From an uncultured Collinsella sp. (GTDB lineage: Bacteria > Actinomycetota > Coriobacteriia > Coriobacteriales > Coriobacteriaceae): a stretch of 28,311 bases of DNA. The position numbers were made by a program, and so were the translations under genes. Shown piece by piece: positions 14,332-22,773 of this stretch (position 1 is the stretch's first letter; every line of letters starts with the position of its first letter). The stretch lies in assembly GCA_900541885.1 (NCBI GenBank), contig UQKW01000024.1:1-28311 (forward strand). The letters are read 5' to 3'. The notes under the pieces were generated by a model, which was given only the letters and a program-made list of their open reading frames with translations, made no database searches and was not told the origin of the DNA.

Positions 14332-15894
14332 ATGAACAAAGATGAGCTGCTGGCAAAGTTCCAGCGCCTGGGCAAAGTCCTCATGACGCCTGTCTTGATC
14401 CTGCCAATCGCCGGCATCCTTCAGGGCTTTGGCAATGCCTTTACCAGCCCCACCCTTACGGCAGCTGTTCCCTGGCTTGCTGCTCCGGGCTTTGCGATTT
14501 TCTTTTCGATTCTCAAGGCCGCAGCCGGCATCGTTATGAACAACATCCCGGTTATCTTCTCGATTTGTCTCGCCTATGGCTTCGCCAAGTCCGAGAAGGC
14601 TACCGCGGCGCTTTGTGGCTTTTTGGGCTACATGTGCATGAACTCCGTGATGGGCACGTTCCTTACGGCGACTGGCGTTATCGATCCCGCGAATCTTACG
14701 ACGGGCCAGAGCACGATTCTCGGCATCACCACGCTCGACACTGGCGTTATCGGCGGTCTTCTGGTGGGTGCAATCGTCGCATGGCTGCATAATCGTTACT
14801 ACAAGATTGAGCTGCCTGCCGTTTTCTCCATTTTCAACGGTACACGCTTTATTCCGGCGGTGACGCTGCTCTCATGCAGCATCCTCGCATTGGTCATGTC
14901 CTTTGTATTCCCGTTTATTCAGAACGCTCTCGGCGCGCTGTCCGAGTTCATCAAGACCACGGGTGCCTTTGGTGCATTTGTCTACGGCGCCGGCGAGCGC
15001 ATGCTCCTGCCCTTTGGCCTGCATCACTTTGTCTATTTGCCGTTCTTCTTCACGTCGCTCGGTGGCGTCGAGACCATCGACGGCCAGACTGTTCAGGGCG
15101 CTATCAATATCTACAACGCGATCCTGGGCTCTCCTAGCACGCCGTTTAACATCGAGGTCAGCCGTTTTGTCATGAACGGCAAGGTTATCTTCGCCATGTT
15201 CGGCCTGCCCGGCGCTGCACTCGCCTTCTACAAGACGGCACTTCCCAAGAACAAGAAGAAGACCGCAGCGCTCATGATCGCCATCGTGGTGCCTTGCATC
15301 CTCTCCGGCATTACCGAGCCGCTCGAGTACTCCTTCCTGTTTATCGCGCCCATCCTCTACGTGTTCCACGCTCTCATGGCTGGTCTTGCCTATGCGCTGA
15401 CCTATATCCTGCAGTTCAACGTGGCTGGCTCTGCATCCTTTGGCGGCCCGCTCCTGTCGTTGATCTTTAACGGCATTATGGGTGCAGCCAAGGGCTCCAA
15501 CTGGCAGGTTATCCTGTTCCTCGGCCCCATCTACTTCGTGGTGTACTACTTCGTCTTCAAGTTCATCATTCTTAAGAAGGGCCTTAAGACCCCCGGCCGC
15601 GAGGAAGAGTCCGACGATGAGGCCGAAAAGGCTCCCAAGACCGTGATCAGCGACCTCATTCCCGCCATCGTTGAGGCAGTGGGCGGCGACAACAATATTA
15701 AGTCTGTCGAGGCCTGCTTCACCCGTCTGCGCATCCAGCTCAATGACTGTGACAAGGTGGTTGATGACGCCGAGTTTACCGAAAAGCTCGAAGCGCGTGG
15801 CATCGTGCATGTTAACGGCGGCGTGCAGATTGTCTACGGTAACATGGCATCTAACTACGCAACCCAGATGCGCGAGCTGCTGGGTATGGAATAA
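14332..15894 (+). CDS. PTS alpha-glucoside transporter, EIICB
   Basis: A 520-aa membrane permease of the glucose-maltose-glucoside PTS family. EIIC covers about 1-415 with roughly ten hydrophobic segments, the GAGERMLLPFGLHH motif (219-232) and GITEP (326-330). After an acidic linker (EEESDDEAEK), the EIIB domain (about 435-520) carries the phosphorylated Cys462 in SVEACFTRLR. No EIIA is fused, so a separate EIIA must supply phosphate. AGAGGGG precedes the ATG. With the GH4 enzyme upstream, this points to uptake of maltose, isomaltose or a similar alpha-glucoside as the 6-phosphate. Confidence 0.92.
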   Translation: MNKDELLAKFQRLGKVLMTPVLILPIAGILQGFGNAFTSPTLTAAVPWLAAPGFAIFFSILKAAAGIVMNNIPVIFSICLAYGFAKSEKATAALCGFLGYMCMNSVMGTFLTATGVIDPANLTTGQSTILGITTLDTGVIGGLLVGAIVAWLHNRYYKIELPAVFSIFNGTRFIPAVTLLSCSILALVMSFVFPFIQNALGALSEFIKTTGAFGAFVYGAGERMLLPFGLHHFVYLPFFFTSLGGVETIDGQTVQGAINIYNAILGSPSTPFNIEVSRFVMNGKVIFAMFGLPGAALAFYKTALPKNKKKTAALMIAIVVPCILSGITEPLEYSFLFIAPILYVFHALMAGLAYALTYILQFNVAGSASFGGPLLSLIFNGIMGAAKGSNWQVILFLGPIYFVVYYFVFKFIILKKGLKTPGREEESDDEAEKAPKTVISDLIPAIVEAVGGDNNIKSVEACFTRLRIQLNDCDKVVDDAEFTEKLEARGIVHVNGGVQIVYGNMASNYATQMRELLGME

Positions 15895-15925
15895 ACGCCC
15901 CACATATCTATAAAATCCGGTGTAG

Positions 15926-15960
15926 AAGGCGGCGGCAGACAATGCGTCTGTCGCCGCCTT
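15926..15960. terminator. Terminator of the PTS operon
   Basis: Fifteen-base arms AAGGCGGCGGCAGAC and GTCTGTCGCCGCCTT pair with one G-T wobble and a five-base loop, and are followed by TTGAG. It lies about 30 bases past the PTS stop codon. Confidence 0.8.
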
Positions 15961-15977
15961 TGAGTTACCCCACGCGC

Positions 15978-16044
15978 ATTTCGTGTACTTCGGATACACG
16001 AAATAGTAGAAAAGTGTGTATCTGAAGTACCCGAAATTGCACTA
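15978..16044. repeat. TTTCGTGTACTTCGGATACACGAAA palindrome region
   Basis: ATTTCGTGTA (15978-15987) and TACACGAAAT (15995-16004) form a perfect 10-bp stem with loop CTTCGGA. The whole unit can instead pair with a diverged inverse copy, GTGTGTATCTGAAGTACCCG plus AAAT, at about 16015-16038. It lies in the gap between the convergent PTS and MFS genes. The remaining bases to 16124 show nothing further. Confidence 0.75.
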
Positions 16045-16124
16045 CTGGAGCTTGCAGGCGGATAAACACTACTCGTATGGGACGGTTTTCACCGGTTGCT
16101 CGCCACCTTGGGCTATGTTCGCCC

Positions 16125-17378
16125 CTATGCCTGCATCCGGGGCTGTGCTGATTGACGACGGCGCTCCCAGCGAGCCAACTTAATCGTCACCAGCGTGAGC
16201 GCCCAGGCCACAAGCGAGAACACGGCACCGACCGCGCCTACATATGCAATGCCAACTCCGCTTACCACGGCGCCGCCCACTGCGGTGCCAAACGAGATGC
16301 CGACGTTAAACGCCATGGGTTCTACCGAGCTCGCGAGCACCATCGATTTGGGATGGCGGCTGCGAGCCACGTCCATAAAGTGCGTGATGCACGACACCGA
16401 GAACAGGTACATGAGCATCGCCAGGCTAAAGACAAAGACAAGTGCGAGCGGCATGGCAGCGCCTGCGGCAAACAGCCCAAACAATGCCGCCGCCTGCAGC
16501 ACAAACGTCACAAGCAGCGCCTTCATGCCAAAGCGCGCATCGATCCATCCGCCCAGGATGTTCGAGATCAGGCAGAACACGCCGTAGGCCATAAGCGTGG
16601 TACTGGCTTCGACCGTGCCCATGCCCAGCACCTGCTCAAGATAAGGCGTCACGTAGCCGTAGAACACATAGACCGAGCCCACGCCAAACAAAAAGATAAG
16701 CATGCCGGTGATGATACTCGGCTCGCGCAGCAGACTCGCCTGCTCGCGAAAGGTGGCGGGCTCGTCGGTTTGCCCAGCGCGCGGCATAAACGCCACGAGC
16801 GCTCCGCAGATCAAAACGGCAAAGGTCAGCGCGCCGTACATGGCAACGTGCCAGTCGAGCGTGTCGGCCACAAACTTACCGATCGAGGTCACAAAGACCA
16901 TCGCCACGGAAAACGCACCATATACTACCGAGATGGCAAGCGAAGTTTGCTGCGGGGACAGAAGCTCAGGGATGTACGTCACGCCCACGGCGAGCAGCGC
17001 ACCCGAGACAGAGCCCAGGACAATGCGCGAGATAAAGAGCACCTGGAAGTTGGGCGCCAGTGCCATAAACAAATTGCCAAGCACAAAGACGATGCTGTAG
17101 CACACGAGCAGCTGGTAGCGGCGGAATCGCCCCGTGCTGAGCGCAAGCACCGGCGTCGCGATGGCGTAGACCAGCGCGAACACGCTGATGAGCTGGCCCG
17201 CAGTGGCAAGTGATACGCCGAGTTCCGTCGCCAGGTCGCTTTCGATGCCGATGACCACGAACTCGGAGCAGCCGAGCGAGAATCCCAACAGCACGAGCAG
17301 CGCCAGGCAGAGCTTGGTGCGCGCAGGGGAGAGCGCGGCGGCGGTTGACTTACTTTTAGGCGTGGTTGCGGCGATCAA
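16125..17378 (-). CDS. MFS transporter, DHA1/AraJ-like exporter
   Basis: A 417-aa membrane protein with about 12 hydrophobic segments. It has the GFSLGCSEFVVIGI first helix and the central FRRYQLLVCYSIVFVLGN segment seen in AraJ-type and drug-efflux members of the major facilitator family. The open frame is far longer than this, but the upstream part is the shadow of the gene on the other strand. I place the start at a TTG (17378), because GGAG lies eight bases before it; a GTG at 17387 is the alternative. It is a single-gene unit. Its substrate is unknown. Confidence 0.85.
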   Translation of the reverse strand: MIAATTPKSKSTAAALSPARTKLCLALLVLLGFSLGCSEFVVIGIESDLATELGVSLATAGQLISVFALVYAIATPVLALSTGRFRRYQLLVCYSIVFVLGNLFMALAPNFQVLFISRIVLGSVSGALLAVGVTYIPELLSPQQTSLAISVVYGAFSVAMVFVTSIGKFVADTLDWHVAMYGALTFAVLICGALVAFMPRAGQTDEPATFREQASLLREPSIITGMLIFLFGVGSVYVFYGYVTPYLEQVLGMGTVEASTTLMAYGVFCLISNILGGWIDARFGMKALLVTFVLQAAALFGLFAAGAAMPLALVFVFSLAMLMYLFSVSCITHFMDVARSRHPKSMVLASSVEPMAFNVGISFGTAVGGAVVSGVGIAYVGAVGAVFSLVAWALTLVTIKLARWERRRQSAQPRMQA

Positions 17379-17435
17379 GGTTGTCACTCCAATGTCGCAT
17401 TGATAAGCGGGATTCAATCCCTGCAACTCTAACAG

Positions 17436-17468
17436 AATGTGACAAAGGGGCAGTCCCTTTGTCACATT
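17436..17468. repeat. GTGACAAAGGGA palindrome, copy 3
   Basis: The arms AATGTGACAAAGGGG and TCCCTTTGTCACATT flank CAG, with one mismatch next to the loop. It lies upstream of the MFS gene, unlike the other copies, which follow genes. Confidence 0.9.
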
Positions 17469-17494
17469 GCGCTGCCGGCCAGTCGCCCAAACCA

Positions 17495-17547
17495 TCACAA
17501 CATTCGATGAAAATCTCGAAATCGAGGAAAAGCGTCGAATGTTGTGA
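17495..17547. repeat. TCACAACATTCGA inverted repeat
   Basis: TCACAACATTCGA (17495-17507) is exactly complementary to TCGAATGTTGTGA (17535-17547). A second stem, CTCGA/TCGAG, sits in the middle. It follows the palindrome at 17436 by 26 bases, so two repeat types are stacked in one gap. Confidence 0.85.
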
Positions 17548-17639
17548 CGGTTTTCGTGTACGGCGCGGGTGAGCTTCGGTGCCGTCTGGGGGTATAAGGC
17601 TAGCGAGTGTTTATTTGCGAGGCCTAAGGGGCGCCCCGT

Positions 17640-18509
17640 ATGGATATCGATAACTTTGAATGGTGGTATAGCGAGGGTGAGGCTCCGGACGAGGAGCGGG
17701 ACGAGTCCATGCCGCGTGACGTGTCGAGCGACGAGGACGAGACCGGCAACGACGTCGCCGCCGATTCGGACGCCGCCCTCGACCCCGTCGAGCCCCTGAC
17801 CTTCGAACAAGCTTGGGCCCAGGCCGAGGCAGACGAGGCCAAGGCCGACGCTACGGCCACGCTCGGCGAGCCAGCCGACATGTCCATCTCGCCGGCAAAG
17901 ACCCCACAGCCGCGTCACACCATCGACCCCGGCAGCACGGCATCCTTCAGCATACTCGACGTGCCCGCGCAGGGTGCCCGGGCGCCCGCCCCCACGCATC
18001 GCCCCGACCTGGCTCGCGAGGAAGACGCGGGCCGCCGCTCTCCGCTCGGTCCCATCCTCATCGCCTTCATGGCCGGCGTCATCGCTTGCTCGGCGATCGG
18101 AAATGTCTGGAGCCATGTGGAGCAACAGCGCAAAGATGCCGCCAAGGTCGAGATGTCTGTCGAGCAATCGCTCAGCCGCACGCGCTCGGTGCATGTGTCG
18201 GTCGAGGTCAAGGACGGTGCGACATGGGACACCGCCCGCGGCGATAGTCAGATGCTCATCCACATCGTGGGCCGCACGCTCAGGGGGCAGGCGATTGACG
18301 AGTATCAATATGTCAACTCCGCTGGCGACGGCATCGAACTCAAGCCCGGCGACTACGAGCTCACGGTCGACGAGCCGCCCGTCGCCACCGATGGCACGCG
18401 CTTCCGCGCCTCAAAGCGCATGGTCCCCGTGAGCTTTAACTCACAGGCGCCCGATACGGTCGACAGCACACCGCAGGGCGGGTTCGACCTTTACGCAATC
18501 GCTCAATAA
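17640..18509 (+). CDS. Acidic single-pass membrane protein, unknown function
   Basis: A 289-aa protein I cannot assign. Residues 1-70 are strongly acidic (WWYSEGEAPDEERDES and DVSSDEDETGND). Residues 80-135 are Pro/Ala-rich and probably disordered. One transmembrane helix, GPILIAFMAGVIACSAIG, lies at about 137-154. The remaining 130 residues would be extracytoplasmic and look beta-rich (LIHIVGRTLRG, PGDYELTVDEPPV). With the basic RR before the helix, the N-terminus should be inside. AAGGGGC lies about eight bases upstream of the ATG. It is a lone gene. Confidence 0.8.
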   Translation: MDIDNFEWWYSEGEAPDEERDESMPRDVSSDEDETGNDVAADSDAALDPVEPLTFEQAWAQAEADEAKADATATLGEPADMSISPAKTPQPRHTIDPGSTASFSILDVPAQGARAPAPTHRPDLAREEDAGRRSPLGPILIAFMAGVIACSAIGNVWSHVEQQRKDAAKVEMSVEQSLSRTRSVHVSVEVKDGATWDTARGDSQMLIHIVGRTLRGQAIDEYQYVNSAGDGIELKPGDYELTVDEPPVATDGTRFRASKRMVPVSFNSQAPDTVDSTPQGGFDLYAIAQ

Positions 18510-18588
18510 CTGCGCCTGCCGCCTCTCCGTGTCGCCAAGAGTGGCACAATAGCCCTCGACACTGTTGTTTACTTTTGGAGGAAGTAGC

Positions 18589-19482
18589 ATGTCCACCGTC
18601 ACCACCATCAAGCGCGGCGGCCTCACCGCGGCCATCGATTCCATGGGAGCCCAGCTCACGAGCCTTGCCCTCGACGGCAACGAGTATCTGTGGCAGGGCG
18701 ACCCGGCCTTTTGGGGCAAGCACGCGCCCATTCTGTTCCCCATCGTGGGCTCACTGCGCAACAACACGGCGACGTCTGCGGCCGGCACCTGCGAGATGCC
18801 GCGCCACGGACTCGCGCGCATCGTCGAACACAAGCTGGTCGAGGTCTCCGAGGACGGCTCGTCCGTCACCTACGAGATCACCGATACGCCCGAGTCGCTC
18901 AAGGCTTTCCCCTTCCACTTTAAGCTCAACATGACCTATGCCCTGACTGGTGATGCCACGCTTACCCAGACCTTTGCCGTCACCAACACCGGCGACGTGG
19001 ACCTGCCGTTCTCGGTGGGCGGCCACCCTGCATTTAACGTGCCCGCCCCCGGTGCCGAGGACGAGACGTTCGAGGATTACGAGCTGGCGTTTACCGAGGC
19101 TTGGACCAACGAGGCCCCCATCATCACGCCCGACGGTCTTATGACGTTCGAGGGCAGTTACAAGGCTCCCGATAACTCGGACGTGCTGCCCATCACGCAC
19201 CGCAGCTTCGATAACGATGCCATCATGTTCACCGATACCCCGGGCTCCACGCTCACGCTGCGCGGTCGCAAGTCGGGCCATGGCGTCAAGATCGACTTTG
19301 AGGGCTTTAAGTACATCGGCGTGTGGTCTGCCGCCAACGACGCCCCGTTTGTGGCGCTCGAGCCCTGGACCGGTCATACCACCATGGACACCGAGGACGA
19401 CGTCTTTGAGCACAAGGTCAACACCATCACCTTGGCTCCCGGCGCTACCGATAAACGTAGCTTTAGCGTCACCTTGCTCTAG
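18589..19482 (+). CDS. Aldose 1-epimerase-like protein (LacX type)
   Basis: A 297-aa cytoplasmic protein of the galactose-mutarotase-like superfamily. Visible features are an N-terminal GAQLTSLALDGNEYLWQGD, MPRHGLAR with the expected catalytic-region His, and VGGHPAFNVP, which carries a second conserved His. It likely interconverts sugar anomers or acts on a sugar phosphate. The start is fixed by GGAGGAAG directly upstream. It is single, and its stop codon is followed at once by a repeat array. Confidence 0.85.
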   Translation: MSTVTTIKRGGLTAAIDSMGAQLTSLALDGNEYLWQGDPAFWGKHAPILFPIVGSLRNNTATSAAGTCEMPRHGLARIVEHKLVEVSEDGSSVTYEITDTPESLKAFPFHFKLNMTYALTGDATLTQTFAVTNTGDVDLPFSVGGHPAFNVPAPGAEDETFEDYELAFTEAWTNEAPIITPDGLMTFEGSYKAPDNSDVLPITHRSFDNDAIMFTDTPGSTLTLRGRKSGHGVKIDFEGFKYIGVWSAANDAPFVALEPWTGHTTMDTEDDVFEHKVNTITLAPGATDKRSFSVTLL

Positions 19483-19574
19483 AGGTTCCGCCGTTCTGAC
19501 GAACGGCGGACCGGTCGACGCTGCGCCCTTAGGTTCCGCCGTTCTAACGAACGGCGGACCAGTCGACGCTGCGC
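19483..19574. repeat. Tandem repeat module A, two copies
   Basis: Two 44-bp units (19483-19526 and 19531-19574) differ at two positions and are separated by CCTT. Each forms a hairpin with arms TCCGCCGTTC and GAACGGCGGA, followed by GTCGACGCTGCGC. The first base follows the stop codon of the epimerase-like gene. A third unit with different stem bases lies at 25485-25528. Confidence 0.9.
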
Positions 19575-19672
19575 GCCACCCAGAGCGACAATTTGTCATT
19601 CAAAAGGCACGGCATGACCAGAAGGTCTATGCCGTGCCTTTTTCATGCCAACTTGTTCGCTCTGGGTGGCGC
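19573..19672. repeat. Structured repeat module B, copy 1
   Basis: Outer arms are at 19573-19591 (GCGCCACCCAGAGCGACAA) and 19653-19672, with one bulged base. Inner arms AAAAGGCACGGCAT (19602-19615) and ATGCCGTGCCTTTT (19629-19642) enclose a small GACC-AGAA-GGTC hairpin. The inner part has the A-run/T-run form of a bidirectional terminator. A second copy is at 25527-25626. Confidence 0.9.
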
Positions 19673-19808
19673 TCGCTGGCATTGTCAAAACATCGACGTT
19701 CCCAATGACTACCGTGTGTCTATTAATTTTTCGAGCTTGTGCTGCGCTGCTGGTCGCTGGCGTATCCTGTTAAGTCGTCAGCATACGATTCAACAGGGAA
19801 GGCAGATT

Positions 19809-20735
19809 ATGCATTCTCCCCAACAGTGCGATGCGCAGCGCCAGCCGGTATGCAGCCGTCGCATCTTTTTGGGTAGCGCTCTCGCTGCGAGCGCTTCCGT
19901 CGTCGCCGGCGCGCTCGCCGGCTGTCAGCGCCCGTCCACGCTCAAGGTGGTTCAACCCACGACGGGTGGCGGTCGCGACGACCTGTCCGATTCCGTGATC
20001 GGCAAGGATAAGATCCGCATCGGCATGGAGGCGGCCTACGCCCCGTACAACTGGCAGGTTTCCGAAGCCAGTGAGTTCACCATCCCCATCGACAACGTGC
20101 AGGGCGCCTATGCCGATGGCTACGACGTGCAGATCGCCAAGATCGTCTGCAAGGCCCTCGGTGGCGAGCCCGTTGCCGTCAAGCAGAGCTTCTCGGGCCT
20201 TATCGATTCGCTCAACAACGGCCAGATCGACCTCATCATCGCCGGTATGAGCGCCACGCCCGAGCGCGAGGAGTCGGTCGGCTTCTCCGACCCGTACTTC
20301 ATTGGCTACTTTGGCCTGTTCGTAAAAGAGGGTTCCCCCTACCAAAACGCCACCAAGCTCAGCGACTTTAGCGGTGCCACGGTACTCGGCCAAAAGGACA
20401 CCATGCTCGATACCGTCATCGACGAGATCCCGGGCGTTGTGCACAAGAACCCGGTCGATTCGGTTCCCACGGTGTTCTCGAATCTGCTGCAGGGCACGTG
20501 CGACGCCGTGACTTACAACACCGAGAACGAGAAGGGCTATATGGCCCAAAATCCCGGTATCGTCCCCATCCAGTTTGCCGAGGGCGAGGGCTTTAAGCAG
20601 GAGGTCACGGCAAATGTCGGTTGCCGCAAGGGCTCGGACAAGCTGCTTAAGCTCATCGACAAGACACTCAAGGGCATTAGCCAAGAGGAGCGCGACCAAA
20701 TGTGGGACGCGTGCCTCGACCGTCAGCCGGCATAG
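19809..20735 (+). CDS. Amino-acid ABC transporter substrate-binding lipoprotein
   Basis: A 308-aa binding protein of the polar amino-acid family (SBP_bac_3). The signal region has a twin-arginine-like SRRIFLGSA (16-24) and a lipobox ALAGC with Cys39, so it may be a Tat-exported lipoprotein. The mature part shows IRIGMEAAYAPYNW, GYDVQIAKIVCKALG, the SFSGLIDSLNNGQIDLIIAGMS block and GFSDPYF, all typical of the family. The start ATG at 19809 has AGGGAAGG upstream. It is the first gene of a three-gene importer operon; the next gene begins nine bases after its stop. Confidence 0.93.
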   Translation: MHSPQQCDAQRQPVCSRRIFLGSALAASASVVAGALAGCQRPSTLKVVQPTTGGGRDDLSDSVIGKDKIRIGMEAAYAPYNWQVSEASEFTIPIDNVQGAYADGYDVQIAKIVCKALGGEPVAVKQSFSGLIDSLNNGQIDLIIAGMSATPEREESVGFSDPYFIGYFGLFVKEGSPYQNATKLSDFSGATVLGQKDTMLDTVIDEIPGVVHKNPVDSVPTVFSNLLQGTCDAVTYNTENEKGYMAQNPGIVPIQFAEGEGFKQEVTANVGCRKGSDKLLKLIDKTLKGISQEERDQMWDACLDRQPA

Positions 20736-20744
20736 GGAGGCAGC

Positions 20745-21893
20745 ATGAAAACCATCAATCGTCTGGCCTCCTTTATCAAGGCCGACCACCGTTATGTGTA
20801 CCTGGGCACGAGCGTTATCGCGGCGCTCGGCCTGGCGTTTAGCCAGCGCAACCCCACGCCGCTGAGCTTCTTGGCCCCCACCGGTATCTTCCAGGATTGC
20901 CTTTGGGCAATTCTTTGGGCCTGGCTCGTCGTATCGGCGGCGGCGCTCGTCACCAAACTCATGCACTGGAACGACTATCGCGAAAAATCGCCGTTCGCAT
21001 CCGAGCGCTTCCGTCGCGGCGCGCGCCTGGGCAGCTATGTCGTCGTTGCTATTGCGGCGATCTTCTTTGTCGACCGCTGCGTCATGTCATTTATCGACCT
21101 GGTGCAAGTGAGCATTGTCTCGGACTCCAACCCCAGCGACTTTTTGTCGAGCCTGGTCTACATGACCTACAAGAGCGGCGACTTCTTTATCCGCGGCATC
21201 GAGATCACCATCGCACTTGCGACCTTCGGTACCGTCATCGCCTTTTTCCTGGCACTGCTCTTTGTGTTCCTGCGTATTCAGACCTTCGATCGCGTGGACA
21301 ACGACCTAGTGCGCTTCTTTAAGAGCATCGGCCGCGGCTTTGCGACCGTCTACTCTACCATCGTGCGCGGCACGCCCATGATGGTCCAGGGCCTGCTCAT
21401 CTATTACGCGGGCTTCACCGTTTTGCGCGGCATGGGCTTCGAGACCGCCCAGGCCAACCAGATTTGGAGTACCTTCACCGCCGGTCTCGTCACCATCTCG
21501 CTCAACTCCACCGCCTACATGATGGAGGTCCTGCGCGGCGGTATCGAGTCCATCGATCCCGGCCAGGCCGAGGCGGCGCGCTCGCTGGGTCTGTCGCAGT
21601 GGCAGGCCATGCGCAAGGTCGTGTTCCCCCAGGGCATTAAAAACGCGATTCCGGCGCTCACCAACGAGCTCATCATCAACATCAAGGATTCGTCGGTGCT
21701 TTCGGTCATCGGCGTGTTCGACCTCATGTACGCCACCACCACCGTCGCCGGCGTGTACTACCGCCAGATGGAGGTCTACTGCGTGGCACTCGTGGTCTAC
21801 CTGATCCTGACGCTCGTGGCGAGCCGCCTGCTCGAGGCCTTTGGCAAAAAGCTCGGCGCCGAGGCCCCGGCAACGCTGCCCAGCTCCAACTAG
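20745..21893 (+). CDS. Amino-acid ABC transporter permease
   Basis: A 382-aa inner-membrane permease of the HisM/GlnP type. The permease domain is in the C-terminal 240 residues, starting near FFIRGIEITIALATFGTV, and includes the EAA loop GQAEAARSLGLSQWQAMRKV, which contacts the ATPase. The N-terminal 130 residues add about three extra hydrophobic segments and make it longer than the usual 220-aa permease. GGGAGG precedes the ATG. A single permease would act as a homodimer. Confidence 0.92.
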   Translation: MKTINRLASFIKADHRYVYLGTSVIAALGLAFSQRNPTPLSFLAPTGIFQDCLWAILWAWLVVSAAALVTKLMHWNDYREKSPFASERFRRGARLGSYVVVAIAAIFFVDRCVMSFIDLVQVSIVSDSNPSDFLSSLVYMTYKSGDFFIRGIEITIALATFGTVIAFFLALLFVFLRIQTFDRVDNDLVRFFKSIGRGFATVYSTIVRGTPMMVQGLLIYYAGFTVLRGMGFETAQANQIWSTFTAGLVTISLNSTAYMMEVLRGGIESIDPGQAEAARSLGLSQWQAMRKVVFPQGIKNAIPALTNELIINIKDSSVLSVIGVFDLMYATTTVAGVYYRQMEVYCVALVVYLILTLVASRLLEAFGKKLGAEAPATLPSSN

Positions 21894-21915
21894 GCTCAAG
21901 ACGAGGAGAATCATC

Positions 21916-22701
21916 ATGGCAGATATCGCCACTACCGGCACCGCGGCCGCCGCACAGACCAATGAGCCGCTCATCCGCGTCGAGGGCCTGCGCAAGAGCT
22001 TCGGCTCGCTCGAGGTGCTCAAGGGCATCGACCTGTCCGTTAACCCCGGCGAGGTCGTTACCATTATCGGCGCCTCGGGCTCGGGCAAGTCGACCTTCCT
22101 GCGCTGCCTCAACCTGCTCGAGACCCCGGACGCGGGCCACATCTGGTTCCACGGCCAGGACCTTACGGCCGAGCGCTGCAACATTAACAAACTCCGCGAG
22201 GACATCGGCATGGTGTTCCAGGGCTTTAACCTGTTCAACAACATGGACGTGCTCGACAACTGCACGCTTGCGCCCGTCACGCTCAAAAAGATGAGCAAGG
22301 CCGAGGCCGAGAAGGTCGCGATGGAGCATTTGACGAGTGTGGGGCTCGAAAAGTTCGCGCACGCCGCCGTGGGTCGCCTGTCCGGCGGCCAAAAGCAGCG
22401 CGTGGCCATCGCCCGCGCCCTGTGCATGAATCCGCAGATCATGCTGTTCGACGAGCCGACCTCCGCACTCGATCCCGAGATTGTGGGCGAGGTGCTCGAG
22501 GTCATGCGCAAGCTCGCGGCCGACGGCATGACCATGGTCGTCGTCACGCACGAGATGGCCTTTGCCCGCACGGTGTCCGACCGCGTGGTCTTTATGGACA
22601 AGGGCGTGGTGCTCGAGGACGCCGCACCGGCCGAGCTCTTCGGCAACCCCAAACACCAGCGCACCCGCGAGTTCCTCTCGCGTTATCTCGAGGACAAATA
22701 A
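21916..22701 (+). CDS. Amino-acid ABC transporter ATP-binding protein
   Basis: A 261-aa ATPase of the GlnQ/HisP class that powers the importer. Walker A GASGSGKST is at 52-60, with a Q-loop in VFQGFNLFNNM, signature LSGGQKQR, Walker B IMLFDEP, and a switch His in VVVTHEM. The N-terminal 18 residues (Ala/Thr-rich) are not part of the domain. The start at 21916 has GAGGAG upstream; an upstream in-frame ATG lies inside the permease gene. It ends the importer operon, with a GGGCCGC/GCGGCCC hairpin at 22726-22748 after it. Confidence 0.95.
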   Translation: MADIATTGTAAAAQTNEPLIRVEGLRKSFGSLEVLKGIDLSVNPGEVVTIIGASGSGKSTFLRCLNLLETPDAGHIWFHGQDLTAERCNINKLREDIGMVFQGFNLFNNMDVLDNCTLAPVTLKKMSKAEAEKVAMEHLTSVGLEKFAHAAVGRLSGGQKQRVAIARALCMNPQIMLFDEPTSALDPEIVGEVLEVMRKLAADGMTMVVVTHEMAFARTVSDRVVFMDKGVVLEDAAPAELFGNPKHQRTREFLSRYLEDK

Positions 22702-22725
22702 CCGACCGCAAACGCTTATGTGGCA

Positions 22726-22748
22726 GGGCCGCTCCGGTGGGGCGGCCC
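22726..22748. terminator. GC-rich hairpin between importer and peptidase genes
   Basis: GGGCCGC and GCGGCCC pair around a short loop. There is no T-run, so it may only reduce read-through into the dipeptidase gene. Confidence 0.4.
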
Positions 22749-22773
22749 TCGTCATCACAATCGAAAGGATGTC

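Noticed and set aside
14872..15999. 375-codon minus-strand frame opposite the PTS gene
   Set aside because: Antisense shadow; its translation is His/Asp/Val-rich noise while the plus strand has a complete EIICB.
17379..18308. N-terminal extension of the MFS open frame
   Set aside because: This part is antisense to the acidic membrane protein and adds 310 residues with no transporter features; the TTG at 17378 has a ribosome-binding site.
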